A program made the translations under genes and the position numbers. A stretch of DNA of 36,401 nucleotides from Pseudomonas sp. CHM02 (GTDB lineage: Bacteria > Pseudomonadota > Gammaproteobacteria > Pseudomonadales > Pseudomonadaceae): contig NZ_JFCA01000065.1 in the NCBI RefSeq assembly GCF_000612585.1, forward strand, positions 1 through 36,401, given 5' to 3'. The notes beneath the pieces were generated by a model, which was not told the DNA's origin, ran no database searches, and saw only the letters and a program-made list of their open reading frames with translations. Position 1 is the first letter of the stretch; each line of letters opens with the position of its first letter. Of this stretch, positions 1 to 8,332 are shown piece after piece.

Positions 1-143
1 CCGAAACGTTAATAGAGCCGAACAACGCTGCTCTACCAACTCCTTCTGGGCTTCGATGAACTGAAGCAAGTCGCTGTCGAATCCTGCGTAACTACTTGTT
101 TACCAAGGAGTTTTCCGTTTCGACTGCGCCGGAAGTGGGGCGA

Positions 144-171
144 ATTATAGACTTCCAGAATCTGCCGTCAA
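144..171 (-). promoter_or_regulatory. Strong sigma-70 promoter of stable-RNA type, firing leftward
   Basis: On the minus strand a -35 TTGACG (166-171) and a perfect -10 TATAAT (144-149) are separated by 16 bp, followed by a GC-rich discriminator (TTCGCCCC) and preceded by an A/T-rich stretch like an UP element. This combination is typical of stringently controlled rRNA/tRNA promoters. No credible protein is encoded downstream within the window (positions 1-140). From memory, the transcribed leader resembles the region upstream of Pseudomonas rRNA operons. The RNA itself would lie off the left edge, so its identity is inference. Confidence 0.7.
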
Positions 172-245
172 CCCTTAATTCGCTTTTTCTATCAAAGAAC
201 CTGAAAACCTCCAAATCCCCCTCAGATAAGGTGTCGAAAAGGATA

Positions 246-267
246 GTTGAGCAATATATTGCTCAAC
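246..267. promoter_or_regulatory. Perfect 22-bp palindrome upstream of rhtA, candidate operator
   Basis: Each arm is GTTGAGCAATA and the two arms are exact reverse complements with no spacer. The site ends 65 bp before the rhtA start. An AT-rich centre with GC-containing arms is usual for dimeric repressors of the Lrp/AsnC, MarR or GntR kinds. I cannot name the regulator from the sequence. The rest of 172-332 shows no gene. Confidence 0.55.
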
Positions 268-332
268 ACCAAACAGTTAAGCATCATAGCGCCCACGTTT
301 CTCTTATATATGACTTCGGACGAACACCCTCA

Positions 333-1220
333 ATGACCACCTCCCCCCGCAGCCTGGCTTCGATATTGTTCCCGGTCGGCCTGCTGTTGATCGCCATGGC
401 CTCCATCCAGTCCGGCGCCTCGCTGGCCAAGAGCATGTTCCCTATCGTCGGCGCACAAGGCACCACGGCCCTGCGCCTGATTTTCGCCAGCGTGATCATG
501 CTGCTTCTATTACGCCCGTGGCGCGCCAAGCTGACAGCCAAATCCCTGCGCACCGTTATCGTCTATGGGATGGCATTGGGTGGCATGAACTTCCTCTTCT
601 ATATGTCCTTGCGCAGCGTGCCCTTGGGGATTGCCGTCGCCCTCGAATTCACCGGGCCACTCGCCGTCGCCATCTACGCCTCCCGGCGCGCAGTGGATTT
701 CCTCTGGATCGCCCTGGCAATCATCGGCCTTCTCTTGCTCATCCCCATGGGCGAAGCCAGCAGCGGTATCGACCTGCTGGGCGCAGCCTACGCTCTGGGC
801 GCTGGCGTCTGCTGGGCACTCTACATTCTCTATGGCCAGAAGGCCGGTAACGACAACGGCGTCCAGACCGCCGCGCTTGGTGTGATGATCGCTGCATTGT
901 TTGTCGCGCCTATCGGTATCGTCCACGCAGGCAGCGCATTGCTGACGCCTGCGTTGATTCCGGTCGCCATCGGCGTTGCCATTTTGTCCACTGCCCTGCC
1001 CTACACCCTGGAAATGGTCGCACTGACGCGCCTGCCCGCTCGCACCTTCGGCACCCTCATGAGCATCGAACCCGCCTTCGGCGCGCTTTCCGGCCTGCTC
1101 TTCCTGCACGAACACTTGTCGCTCGCACAATGGCTGGCAATCACCTGCATCATCCTGGCCTCCGTAGGGGCCACGGTGACGATGCGCAGCGAGTCAAAGC
1201 CGTTGGTTCCAGCGGATTGA
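333..1220 (+). CDS. rhtA: RhtA-like threonine/homoserine exporter (EamA/DMT family)
   Basis: A 295-residue inner-membrane protein of about ten transmembrane helices made of two EamA repeats. It closely follows E. coli RhtA in length and in motifs such as the MASIQ-GASLAKS start, LGIAVALEFTGPLAVA in the middle and LTRLPARTFGTLMS-EPA near the end. The family exports threonine, homoserine and related amino acids or analogues by proton exchange. The reading frame stays open upstream to position 96, but that extension has no transporter-like content, so the start at 333, giving the family length, is preferred. A perfect palindrome lies upstream. The gene stands alone; the next gene begins 163 bp later. 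The substrate range is inferred from the family. Confidence 0.85.
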   Translation: MTTSPRSLASILFPVGLLLIAMASIQSGASLAKSMFPIVGAQGTTALRLIFASVIMLLLLRPWRAKLTAKSLRTVIVYGMALGGMNFLFYMSLRSVPLGIAVALEFTGPLAVAIYASRRAVDFLWIALAIIGLLLLIPMGEASSGIDLLGAAYALGAGVCWALYILYGQKAGNDNGVQTAALGVMIAALFVAPIGIVHAGSALLTPALIPVAIGVAILSTALPYTLEMVALTRLPARTFGTLMSIEPAFGALSGLLFLHEHLSLAQWLAITCIILASVGATVTMRSESKPLVPAD

Positions 1221-1383
1221 AGCCTGTTTGAATGTAGCTCTGGTATTTAGCGCGCATTTAGGCCATGTTTAAGCCGTAAACGAATGTCATTCATGGAGAA
1301 TTTCGACAAGGACAGCGCGAACGCTACACCCGAGAGCGAGTAGAGCCAGCCTCTAGCATACGAGGTGGCTATTAAGGATAGGA

Positions 1384-1665
1384 ATGAAGCGAATTTTGAT
1401 ACTGTTAATGGTCATGGCCATTGCTGGCTGTGCCGCGACCACCAAGACAGAAGTGAAACGTGGCAAAAAAGGGCTGCATATCAACTGTTCCGGCCTGTCT
1501 TCTTCCTGGGACCAGTGCTACACCAGTGCGACCAACTCGTGTGGCGCCAAGGGCTACCGGGTAATCGCAAAGTCCGGTGACAATTCCGAGGAACCGGGGG
1601 ATTACCCCTTTGGCCTCAACCCTGCCGGCTACACCAGCCGCAGCATGATCGTCATCTGCAAGTAA
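1384..1665 (+). CDS. Small outer-membrane-type lipoprotein, function unknown
   Basis: A 93-residue protein with a short hydrophobic signal and a lipobox ending AIAGC, so it should be processed and lipidated at Cys16. The mature part has four cysteines (INCSG, DQCY, NSCGAKGY and VICK near the C-terminus), suggesting one or two disulfides in the periplasm. The core C-S-G-x-x-x-S-W-x-x-C-Y with a later CGAKGY resembles small uncharacterised lipoproteins I recall from several proteobacteria. The start is supported by AAGGATAGGA just upstream. It appears to be a single-gene unit. No function can be assigned. Confidence 0.8.
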   Translation: MKRILILLMVMAIAGCAATTKTEVKRGKKGLHINCSGLSSSWDQCYTSATNSCGAKGYRVIAKSGDNSEEPGDYPFGLNPAGYTSRSMIVICK

Positions 1666-1741
1666 TCGCTCGAGCAGTCCTCCCCTGACTGCTCCTATTA
1701 AATTCCAGATACAAACCCGGCTCTTCGCGGCGCTGCGTCTA

Positions 1742-1773
1742 AACTCCTGCTCGACCATCGAGCAAACGGAGTT
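1742..1773 (+). promoter_or_regulatory. Hairpin that would sequester the Shine-Dalgarno of the following gene
   Basis: AACTCC (1742-1747) pairs with GGAGTT (1768-1773), and TGCTCGA (1748-1754) pairs with TCGAGCA (1758-1764). The loop is CCA and there is a 3-nt bulge AAC. This gives 13 base pairs ending three bases before the ATG at 1777, and the GGAG ribosome-binding site lies inside the stem. The inner 17 bp could equally be a protein-binding dyad. There is no T-run, so it is not an intrinsic terminator. Confidence 0.5.
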
Positions 1774-1776
1774 CCC

Positions 1777-2508
1777 ATGACGCACAACAAGAAAATCGTA
1801 TTGGTAGTGGGCGCTGGTGATGCAACCGGCGGGGCCATTGCCAAACGCTTCGCCCGCGAAGGCTATGTGGCCTGTGTCACCCGCCGCAGCGCCGACAAAC
1901 TGCAGCCGCTGGTAGACAGCATTCAATCAGCCGGCGGAGAAGCCCATGGATTTGCCTGCGATGCGCGCAAGGAAGACGACGTCATCGCGCTGATCGAACA
2001 AATCGAAACCCAACTGGGCCCGATTGAAGCCTTCGTGTTCAACATCGGCGCCAACGTGCCTTGCAGCATCCTCGAAGAAACCGCGCGCAAGTATTTCAAG
2101 ATCTGGGAAATGGCCTGTTTCTCCGGCTTCCTGAATGCACGCGAAGTGGCCAAGCGCATGGTCACGCGCAATCGCGGCACCATCCTGTTCACGGGCGCCA
2201 CCGCTGGATTGCGCGGCAGTGCAGGCTTCGCCGCATTCGCCGGGGCCAAGCATGGTATTCGGGCGCTCGCGCAAAGCATGGCGCGGGAATTGGGCCCGAG
2301 GAACATCCACGTCGCCCATATCGTGGTCGATGGCGCCATCGACACCGACTTCATTCGTGACAACTTCCCGCAGAAATACGCGCTCAAGGACCAGGACGGC
2401 ATCCTCAATCCCGAGCACATCGCCGATAACTATTGGTACCTGCACAGCCAACCTCGCGATGCGTGGACCTTTGAACTGGACCTGCGCCCCTGGAATGAAC
2501 CCTGGTAA
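1777..2508 (+). CDS. Short-chain dehydrogenase-like protein with altered active site
   Basis: A 243-residue Rossmann-fold SDR. The nucleotide-binding loop VVGAGDATGGAIA is at residues 10-22, the NNAG-equivalent is NIGAN (89-93), and a typical helix SMARELGP follows. Aligned by eye on the classical S-x12-Y-x3-K active site, the lysine is present (K158), but the tyrosine position is Phe154 and the serine position is Ala141. The usual proton-transfer chemistry is therefore doubtful. The protein may bind NAD(P) without acting as a dehydrogenase, or may use another mechanism. The ribosome-binding site GGAG sits in a predicted hairpin. An HCCA-isomerase-like gene follows 36 bp downstream, probably co-transcribed, so the two likely share a pathway, which is unknown. 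Confidence 0.85.
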   Translation: MTHNKKIVLVVGAGDATGGAIAKRFAREGYVACVTRRSADKLQPLVDSIQSAGGEAHGFACDARKEDDVIALIEQIETQLGPIEAFVFNIGANVPCSILEETARKYFKIWEMACFSGFLNAREVAKRMVTRNRGTILFTGATAGLRGSAGFAAFAGAKHGIRALAQSMARELGPRNIHVAHIVVDGAIDTDFIRDNFPQKYALKDQDGILNPEHIADNYWYLHSQPRDAWTFELDLRPWNEPW

Positions 2509-2544
2509 GCACGCCCCCATAACAATAAGCAGCGAGCATCGACC

Positions 2545-3135
2545 ATGAGTAAAACCCTGGAATTCTTCTTTGATCTCGGCAGCCCTGCCACCTACCTGGC
2601 CTACACCCAACTGCCGGCGCTGTGCGCGGCAACCGGTACGCAGCTGGTGTACAAGCCCATGCTGTTGGGCGGCGTGTTCAAGGCGACCGGCAACGCCTCT
2701 CCAATCACCGTTCCCGCAAAAGGTCGCTACATGTTTGATGACCTGGCGCGTTATGCCCGTCGCTACAACGTACCGCTCCGGTTCAACCCGCACTTTCCCA
2801 TCAACACCCTGATGCTGATGCGTGCGATCACCGGCATCCAATTGCACCACCCTGAACGTTTCCAGGCCTTCGTCGATTGCCTGTTCCACGCACTCTGGGT
2901 AGACGGCCGTCACATGGGAGACCCCGCCGTGGTGGCTGCCGTGCTCATCGAGCACGGGTTTGACCCCGATGAAGTGCTGGCTTTGACCAATGACGAAAGC
3001 GTAAAGGCTGCCCTGAAAAACAACACCGAACAGGCCGTTCAACGTGGCGTGTTCGGTGCGCCCAGCATGTTTGTAGGCAAACAGCTGTTCTTCGGTCAGG
3101 ACCGTCTGGATTTCGTGCGCGAAGCCCTGAGTTAA
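2545..3135 (+). CDS. 2-hydroxychromene-2-carboxylate isomerase-like (DsbA/kappa-GST fold)
   Basis: A 196-residue protein of the DsbA-like thioredoxin superfamily. The N-terminus FFFDLGSPATYLAY matches the HCCA isomerase / kappa glutathione transferase pattern, with Ser13 at the glutathione-activating position. A helical insert follows, then the C-terminal GVFGAPSMFVGKQLFFGQDRLDFV, which carries the cis-Pro loop (GAPS) typical of the family. NahD-type members isomerise a naphthalene-degradation intermediate using glutathione, but no aromatic-degradation genes are present here, so the substrate is open. It probably forms an operon with the preceding SDR-like gene. Its stop overlaps the stop of the convergent reductase by three bases. 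Confidence 0.85.
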   Translation: MSKTLEFFFDLGSPATYLAYTQLPALCAATGTQLVYKPMLLGGVFKATGNASPITVPAKGRYMFDDLARYARRYNVPLRFNPHFPINTLMLMRAITGIQLHHPERFQAFVDCLFHALWVDGRHMGDPAVVAAVLIEHGFDPDEVLALTNDESVKAALKNNTEQAVQRGVFGAPSMFVGKQLFFGQDRLDFVREALS

Positions 3136-4118
3136 ATCTCGATCGCCAAGCGCCCTTGCGCGCCGCTTGCGAGCAGATCGTAAGCGGCGTTTGCGCTGTG
3201 CAAATCGAATTGACGCTCGTCCATGATCGGCTTGAGCTTGCCGGCGTCGATCAACCGCGCCGCCTCGGCCAGTATCTGCCCATGATGTTCACGGCCCTTA
3301 CCGGTCAACAACGGCAACAGGGTAAACACACCCGAGTAGGTCGCCCCACGAAACGACAACGGCGCCAGACTGTGTTGCCCCCATCCCAGGCAACTCACCA
3401 CATGCCCGTGATAGGTCCTGGCTGCCCGGAAGGATGCATCCAGCGTTTCCCCACCCACGGTGTCATACACAATGTCGAAGCCTTCGCCTGCGGTGTACTG
3501 CGCGACATACGCTTCGACCGACTGCTGCTGGTAGTCGATGAACGTCGCACCCAAACCCTCGATGACCGAACGATGCCTGGCGGAGCCGGTGGCATAGACT
3601 TGTGCGCCATAGGCAATCGCCAATTGCACTGCGACATGTCCTACACCGCCCGCACCACCCTGAATCAACACTTTGTGCCCGGAACCTACACGAGCCCGGT
3701 CCACCAATCCTTCCCATGCCGTAACCAGCACCAGCGGCAACACTGCCGCTTCACGCATGCTCAAGCCCTCAGGTTTCTTCGCCAGCAAACGGGCATCGAC
3801 GACCGCATAGTCGGCCAATGAGCCCTGTGCACCGCCGATCCCGGTCGCCAACGCATACACATCATCCCCCGGCTGCCACTCACCGGCGTCCGGGCCAACA
3901 GCTTCGACAGTACCGGCCAGGTCCAGACCGAGTACCGCCGGCAATGGTTGCCGGGCATGGGCAGCCTGGCCTGCACGGATTTTGCCGTCCAATGGGTTAA
4001 GGCCACTGGCGCGAATCCTGACCAACACTTGGCCAGCGCCGGCCACCGGTTTGGGGATTGTCGCCAGCCGAAACGGAGCATCCACCGCGTCCACAATCAA
4101 GGCGTGCATATCAGTCAT
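3132..4118 (-). CDS. Zinc-independent MDR oxidoreductase (quinone-reductase type)
   Basis: A 328-residue medium-chain dehydrogenase/reductase. It has a GroES-like N-terminal half (GLNPLDGKIRAG, then GLDLAGTVEAVG) and a Rossmann half whose NADPH loop GGAGGVG is at residues 154-160. The zinc-binding cysteine cluster of alcohol dehydrogenases is absent, which places it with quinone oxidoreductases and enoyl reductases. It likely reduces an activated double bond or a quinone using NADPH in the cytosol. It is divergent from a LysR gene 115 bp away, the usual arrangement for a regulator and its target. An internal ATG three codons in is an alternative start. The substrate is unknown. Confidence 0.85.
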   Translation of the reverse strand: MTDMHALIVDAVDAPFRLATIPKPVAGAGQVLVRIRASGLNPLDGKIRAGQAAHARQPLPAVLGLDLAGTVEAVGPDAGEWQPGDDVYALATGIGGAQGSLADYAVVDARLLAKKPEGLSMREAAVLPLVLVTAWEGLVDRARVGSGHKVLIQGGAGGVGHVAVQLAIAYGAQVYATGSARHRSVIEGLGATFIDYQQQSVEAYVAQYTAGEGFDIVYDTVGGETLDASFRAARTYHGHVVSCLGWGQHSLAPLSFRGATYSGVFTLLPLLTGKGREHHGQILAEAARLIDAGKLKPIMDERQFDLHSANAAYDLLASGAQGRLAIEI

Positions 4119-4203
4119 GTTGGTGATCTCGCGTCATAGAAGAATGAGCCCCATGATCCATGTGCCGACTCATGCCGATAAGACGCCATGAAGCTATAGT
4201 ACC

Positions 4204-4220
4204 CATGCCCATTCGGCATG
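4204..4220. promoter_or_regulatory. Dyad between divergent oxidoreductase and LysR genes
   Basis: CATGCC (4204-4209) and GGCATG (4215-4220) form an inverted repeat with a 5-nt spacer, 14 bp before the LysR start. A further CATGCC...GCCATG pair lies at 4171-4190. Inverted repeats in such divergent gaps are commonly LysR autoregulatory sites. A TATAGT at 4195-4200 could be a -10 element. Assignment to this regulator is inference. Confidence 0.35.
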
Positions 4221-4233
4221 AATCGGACAGCTC

Positions 4234-5142
4234 ATGGATAAACTCAACGCAATGGCGATTTTCGTTCGAGTGATCGAACGCGGCAGCTTTTCCGCCGTCG
4301 CTCGGGAAATGCAGACCACCCAACCCACCATCAGCAAAATCCTGCGCGCCCTGGAAACCGAACTGGGTGGCAAGCTGATTGCCCGCAGTACGCGCCAACT
4401 GTCCCTGACCGACGAAGGTCAGCGGTACTACAGCCATTGTCGCGAAATCCTCGCCGCCGTAGACGCCGCCGAACACAGTTTCCAGACCGGCAAAGAGGCA
4501 ATCGCCGGCCCCTTGCGCGTCGGTTCGTCAGTGAGTTTCGGGCGCCTGCAGATTGCTGCGCGCCTCAGCGATTTCCTGCAGCACTACCCTGACGTGCACG
4601 TGGACCTGCAACTCAACGATCACCTCCAGGACATGGTCAGCGAAGGCCTGGACGTGACCTTGCGGATTGGTGAGTTGCGCGACAGCGGTTTGATCGCCAG
4701 GCAGATCGGCACCACCCACCGTGTCACCGTGGCCAGCCCTGCCTACCTTGCCAGGCATCCCGCACCGAAAACCCCGCAGGACCTCAGCCAGCACAACTGC
4801 CTGCTCTTCAACCTGCTCAGCAGCCAGAACCATTGGGTTTACGAAAAACATGGCAAGCGGCACAGCGTACGCATCGCCGGCAACGCCCAGAGCAACAACT
4901 CCGAGGCGGTGCGGGAGATGGTGTTGACAGGGCTCGGCATTGCGCTGTCGCCCCTGTGGTTGTTCTACGACGATTTGAAAGCCGGCCGCGTGGTCGCGCT
5001 GTTGCAGGACTACACCCCACAGTCGCTACCGATCCATGCGGTGTCGGCGCCCAACCGTCGCCAGTCGGCCCGGGTCAAGGCGTTCGTCGACTATATGGCC
5101 GACGCCTTGGCCCAGGCTCCTGAACTGCAGGCGATCAAATAG
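4234..5142 (+). CDS. LysR-family transcriptional regulator
   Basis: A 302-residue LysR regulator. The winged helix-turn-helix spans about residues 1-60 (MAIFVRVIERGSFSAVAREMQTTQ, then PTISKILRALETELG), followed by the LysR substrate-binding domain (GPLRVGSSVSFGR onward, with GLDVTLRIGELRDSGLIARQIG). The overall pattern is the CrgA/DmlR-like subgroup, which often controls a neighbouring oxidoreductase. It is divergent from the MDR oxidoreductase gene and probably regulates it and itself. Its 3' end overlaps the convergent aminopeptidase gene by 8 bp. The effector is unknown. Confidence 0.9.
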   Translation: MDKLNAMAIFVRVIERGSFSAVAREMQTTQPTISKILRALETELGGKLIARSTRQLSLTDEGQRYYSHCREILAAVDAAEHSFQTGKEAIAGPLRVGSSVSFGRLQIAARLSDFLQHYPDVHVDLQLNDHLQDMVSEGLDVTLRIGELRDSGLIARQIGTTHRVTVASPAYLARHPAPKTPQDLSQHNCLLFNLLSSQNHWVYEKHGKRHSVRIAGNAQSNNSEAVREMVLTGLGIALSPLWLFYDDLKAGRVVALLQDYTPQSLPIHAVSAPNRRQSARVKAFVDYMADALAQAPELQAIK

Positions 5143-6943
5143 CGGCAGTGCGTACCTGCAACCACTCAAGCGCGGCACCGCTGAGCAACGGGCTCAAACG
5201 CGCGCGCACTTCAGCGTGGTAGGCGTTGAACCACTCGCGCTCGTCCGCCGTCAGCAACGAGGGTTCCAGGCAGCGCGTATCGATCGGGCACAAGGTCAGG
5301 GTTTCGAACTTGAGGAACTCGCCGAACTCGGTCTTGCCCGCTTCGCGGTTCAGCACCAGGTTCTCGATGCGCACGCCCCACCGGCCCGGACGGTAAGTAC
5401 CTGGCTCAATTGAGGTGATCATCCCCGGCTGCATCGCCGTTTGCGGAGCAGTAGCCGCCTGATAGGCAATCACTTGCGGACCTTCATGCACGTTGAGGAA
5501 ATAGCCTACGCCATGCCCGGTACCGTGACCGTAGTCCACGCCTTCCGCCCAGATCGGCGCGCGAGCAATGGCGTCGAGCAGTGGCGAAAGAATCCCTTTC
5601 GGGAAATGTGCACGGGACAAGGCGATCACACCCTTGAGCACACGGGTGCAATCACGCTTCTGCTCCTCGCTCGGTGTGCCGATAGGCACCATCCGCGTGA
5701 TATCCGTGGTGCCGCCCAGGTACTGGCCACCCGAGTCAATCAGCAACAGACCATCACCTTCGATCAGCGCATGTTCTTCTTCAGTGGCATGGTAATGCGG
5801 CATCGCGCCATTGGCGTTGTAGGCGGCGATGGTGTTGAAACTCAGCGACACATAACCGGGGCGACGGGTGCGCGCGGCGGTCAGGTGCTCGTCAATGGTC
5901 AGTTCAGTGATGCGCTCTCGCCCCAGCGCACTGTCCAGCCAGGTGAAAAATTCGCACAGCGCCGCGCCATCCTGCTCCATGGCCTGGCGGATATGTTCCG
6001 CGTCGGCCAGGCTCTTGCGGGACTTGGCCAATGTGGTCGGGTTGAGCCCTTCGATCAGCTTGACGCCAGCATCCAGGTTTTCCAGCAAACCAGCGGTGAC
6101 ACGGGCCGGGTCGACCTGCAAGCTGGCGCCCGCCGGCACCGCGCGCAACGCGTCAGCCACTTCGCTGTAGTCGCGCAGCGTCACGCCATCCTGCTCCAGC
6201 ACAGCCCGCAGCTGGGCGTCGACTTTGCTCAGCGCCACGAACAACGTGGCCTGCTGCTGATTGATCAACGCAAAGGACACAAACACGGGGTTGAATGAAA
6301 CGTCACCACCGCGCAGGTTGAACAGCCAGGCAATGTCATCCAGGGTCGCGATGAAGTGCCAATCGGCGCCCTTCTCTTGCAAGGCGGTGCGCAGCGAGGC
6401 GAGTTTTTCACCACGGCTGACGGTGGCCTGTGGTGGCAGGTGTTGATAGATCGGTTGGTCCGGCAATGCCGGGCGGTCTTGCCAGACTGCATCCAGCAGG
6501 TCGATATCAGTACGCAGGCGGGCACCGCGCTCCGCCAGCTTGCCGCCCAGGGTGCGCGCCGACGCCACGGCCATGACCGCACCGTCCACCGCGACGACGC
6601 CCCCTTCCGGCGTTTGCTCGGCCAGCCACTCCAGCGGGCCGGGTTGGCCCGGCTGCAGCTTGACCAGTTCGATGCCGCTGCCCTTGAGTTCCTTGGTCGC
6701 CTGTTCCCAGTAGCGGCTGTCGGCCCACACACCGGCAAAGTCCGCGGTGACAATCAACGTTCCCACCGAACCATGAAACCCCGACAACCATTGCCGGCCC
6801 TGCCAGTAACCCGGCAGGTATTCGGACAAGTGCGGGTCGGCCGACGGCACCAGCAGGGCGTGGATGCCCTCGCGGCTCATCAGTTCACGGGTATGCGCCA
6901 AGCGCTGGGGAACCGTTCCATGGGTCAAGGGCTGCGTACTCAT
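5135..6943 (-). CDS. Aminopeptidase P family metallopeptidase (M24B, three-domain type)
   Basis: A 602-residue cytosolic peptidase with two creatinase-like N-terminal domains and a C-terminal pita-bread M24 domain. The dinuclear metal ligands are visible as D403 and D414 (LLIDSGGQYLGGTTDIT), H477 (GHGTGHGVG), E513 (SIEPGTY) and E527 (RIENLV). The family removes N-terminal residues preceding proline. The length matches eukaryote-like XPNPEP1 rather than the shorter E. coli PepP (about 440). The start at 6943 is chosen for the AGGAGA motif just upstream; the frame remains open about 25 codons further without a good ribosome-binding site. It lies 49 bp downstream of a cysteine desulfurase on the same strand, probably in one transcript. 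Confidence 0.9.
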   Translation of the reverse strand: MSTQPLTHGTVPQRLAHTRELMSREGIHALLVPSADPHLSEYLPGYWQGRQWLSGFHGSVGTLIVTADFAGVWADSRYWEQATKELKGSGIELVKLQPGQPGPLEWLAEQTPEGGVVAVDGAVMAVASARTLGGKLAERGARLRTDIDLLDAVWQDRPALPDQPIYQHLPPQATVSRGEKLASLRTALQEKGADWHFIATLDDIAWLFNLRGGDVSFNPVFVSFALINQQQATLFVALSKVDAQLRAVLEQDGVTLRDYSEVADALRAVPAGASLQVDPARVTAGLLENLDAGVKLIEGLNPTTLAKSRKSLADAEHIRQAMEQDGAALCEFFTWLDSALGRERITELTIDEHLTAARTRRPGYVSLSFNTIAAYNANGAMPHYHATEEEHALIEGDGLLLIDSGGQYLGGTTDITRMVPIGTPSEEQKRDCTRVLKGVIALSRAHFPKGILSPLLDAIARAPIWAEGVDYGHGTGHGVGYFLNVHEGPQVIAYQAATAPQTAMQPGMITSIEPGTYRPGRWGVRIENLVLNREAGKTEFGEFLKFETLTLCPIDTRCLEPSLLTADEREWFNAYHAEVRARLSPLLSGAALEWLQVRTAAI

Positions 6944-6992
6944 TGTGTCTCCTGCTAACCACAAATAATTATTATGTGTTGCGATAAATGGA

Positions 6993-8153
6993 TCAGACCG
7001 CCCAAAAAGCCGGTGCACTGGCCAGGGCTGCCTTGATCAACTGCACTGCCTGGTCGATATCCTGTTCGGTGGTAAACCGGCCCAGGCTCAAGCGAATGGT
7101 GCGCCCGGCGCTGCGTGCGTCATGGCCCAGGGCAAGCAGCACATGGGACGGCGCGTTGCTCGCCGAATTGCAGGCGGACGTCGCGGAAAACGCGATCCCC
7201 GCGCTCAACGCAGCGGCATTGAATTCACCTTCACTGAACGTGAGGCTCAGGGTGTGTGGAATACGTTGCGTGGCGCTGCCATTGAGACGCACACCGGCCA
7301 CCGACGCCAACTGGTCCAGCAGGCGCTGGCGCAGGGCCACGATCACCGCCTTTTCTTCGGCAAAAGACGCGGCCGCCAGGGCGAACGCGGTACCCATGCC
7401 GGCAATCTGATGCGTCGCCAAGGTGCCGGAGCGCAGACCGCCTTCGTGGCCGCCGCCGTGAATCTGCGCCAGAACTTTCTGTTGCGCCCGTGGCCCGACG
7501 TACAAAGCGCCGATACCTTTGGGGCCATACAGCTTGTGGGCCGAAAACGACATCAAATCCACCGGCCACTGTGCCAGGTCGATTGCCACCTTGCCCGCCC
7601 CCTGTGCCGCATCCACATGCAACAACGCGCCGTGTTCACGCACACGAGCGCCAATGGCCGGGATATCGTTGAGGGTGCCCAGTTCGTTATTCACCAGCAT
7701 CAGCGACACCAGGAAGGTGTCCTCGCGCAAGGCTTCGCTGACGGCATCGGCGCTGATCAAGCCATCGGTATCCGGCACCAGGTAGGTTACGGCCACGCCG
7801 GCTTCCTGCAGCTGTCGCGCGGTATCCAGGGTGGCCTTGTGCTCGATCTGGCTGGTGATGATATGCCCACCCGCCACGCCCCGCGCCTGGGCCACGCCCT
7901 TGATCGCAAGGTTGTTGGATTCCGTGGCGCCGGAAGTCCAGACGATTTGTTCAGGGTTGGCACCGACCAGCCCAGCCACCTGGCGACGCGCCTGTTCAAC
8001 CGTTTGCCGGGCCGCCTGGCCGAACGCATGGGAACTGGACGCGGGGTTACCGAAATTGGCATTGAAGCCCAGACACTCGACCATTACCTGGATGACCCGC
8101 TCATCCACCGGGGTGGTGGCGGCGTAGTCGAAATACAGCGGACGTTTATTCAT
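6993..8153 (-). CDS. Cysteine desulfurase (IscS/NifS-like, PLP-dependent)
   Basis: A 386-residue aminotransferase class-V enzyme that takes sulfur from cysteine to form a protein persulfide and alanine. The N-terminus YFDYAATTPVD is diagnostic. Visible residues are H105 (SQIEHKA), D181 (HVDAAQ), the PLP-binding K207 (SFSAHKLYGPKG) and the persulfide-forming C328 in the short loop SATSACNSASNAPSHVL, which is of the IscS type. It is slightly shorter than IscS (404) and no iscR, iscU, iscA, hscBA or fdx gene accompanies it, so it is probably a secondary desulfurase, perhaps for tRNA thiolation or sulfur-limited growth. The start at 8153 fits the family N-terminus; the frame remains open to 8204. 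Confidence 0.88.
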   Translation of the reverse strand: MNKRPLYFDYAATTPVDERVIQVMVECLGFNANFGNPASSSHAFGQAARQTVEQARRQVAGLVGANPEQIVWTSGATESNNLAIKGVAQARGVAGGHIITSQIEHKATLDTARQLQEAGVAVTYLVPDTDGLISADAVSEALREDTFLVSLMLVNNELGTLNDIPAIGARVREHGALLHVDAAQGAGKVAIDLAQWPVDLMSFSAHKLYGPKGIGALYVGPRAQQKVLAQIHGGGHEGGLRSGTLATHQIAGMGTAFALAAASFAEEKAVIVALRQRLLDQLASVAGVRLNGSATQRIPHTLSLTFSEGEFNAAALSAGIAFSATSACNSASNAPSHVLLALGHDARSAGRTIRLSLGRFTTEQDIDQAVQLIKAALASAPAFWAV

Positions 8154-8332
8154 GACGTTAAAAACTCGCAGAGCAGGTTCCCGAGAGCAGCGTCTCAGGG
8201 GCATGGACCGGGACAGAGGTCGTCAGGTTTAACCGATCGAATGCCATTAAAGAAGGACCACTTTATGTAAATGTGCGTAGGAACGCTCCTGAAATTCAGC
8301 TTAACAGGCTGAAGTCACCCCATGGAAAACAA

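Noticed and set aside
96..332. N-terminal extension of the rhtA frame
   Set aside because: It covers the palindrome and the rRNA-type promoter and has no transporter-like sequence. The start at 333 gives the family length.
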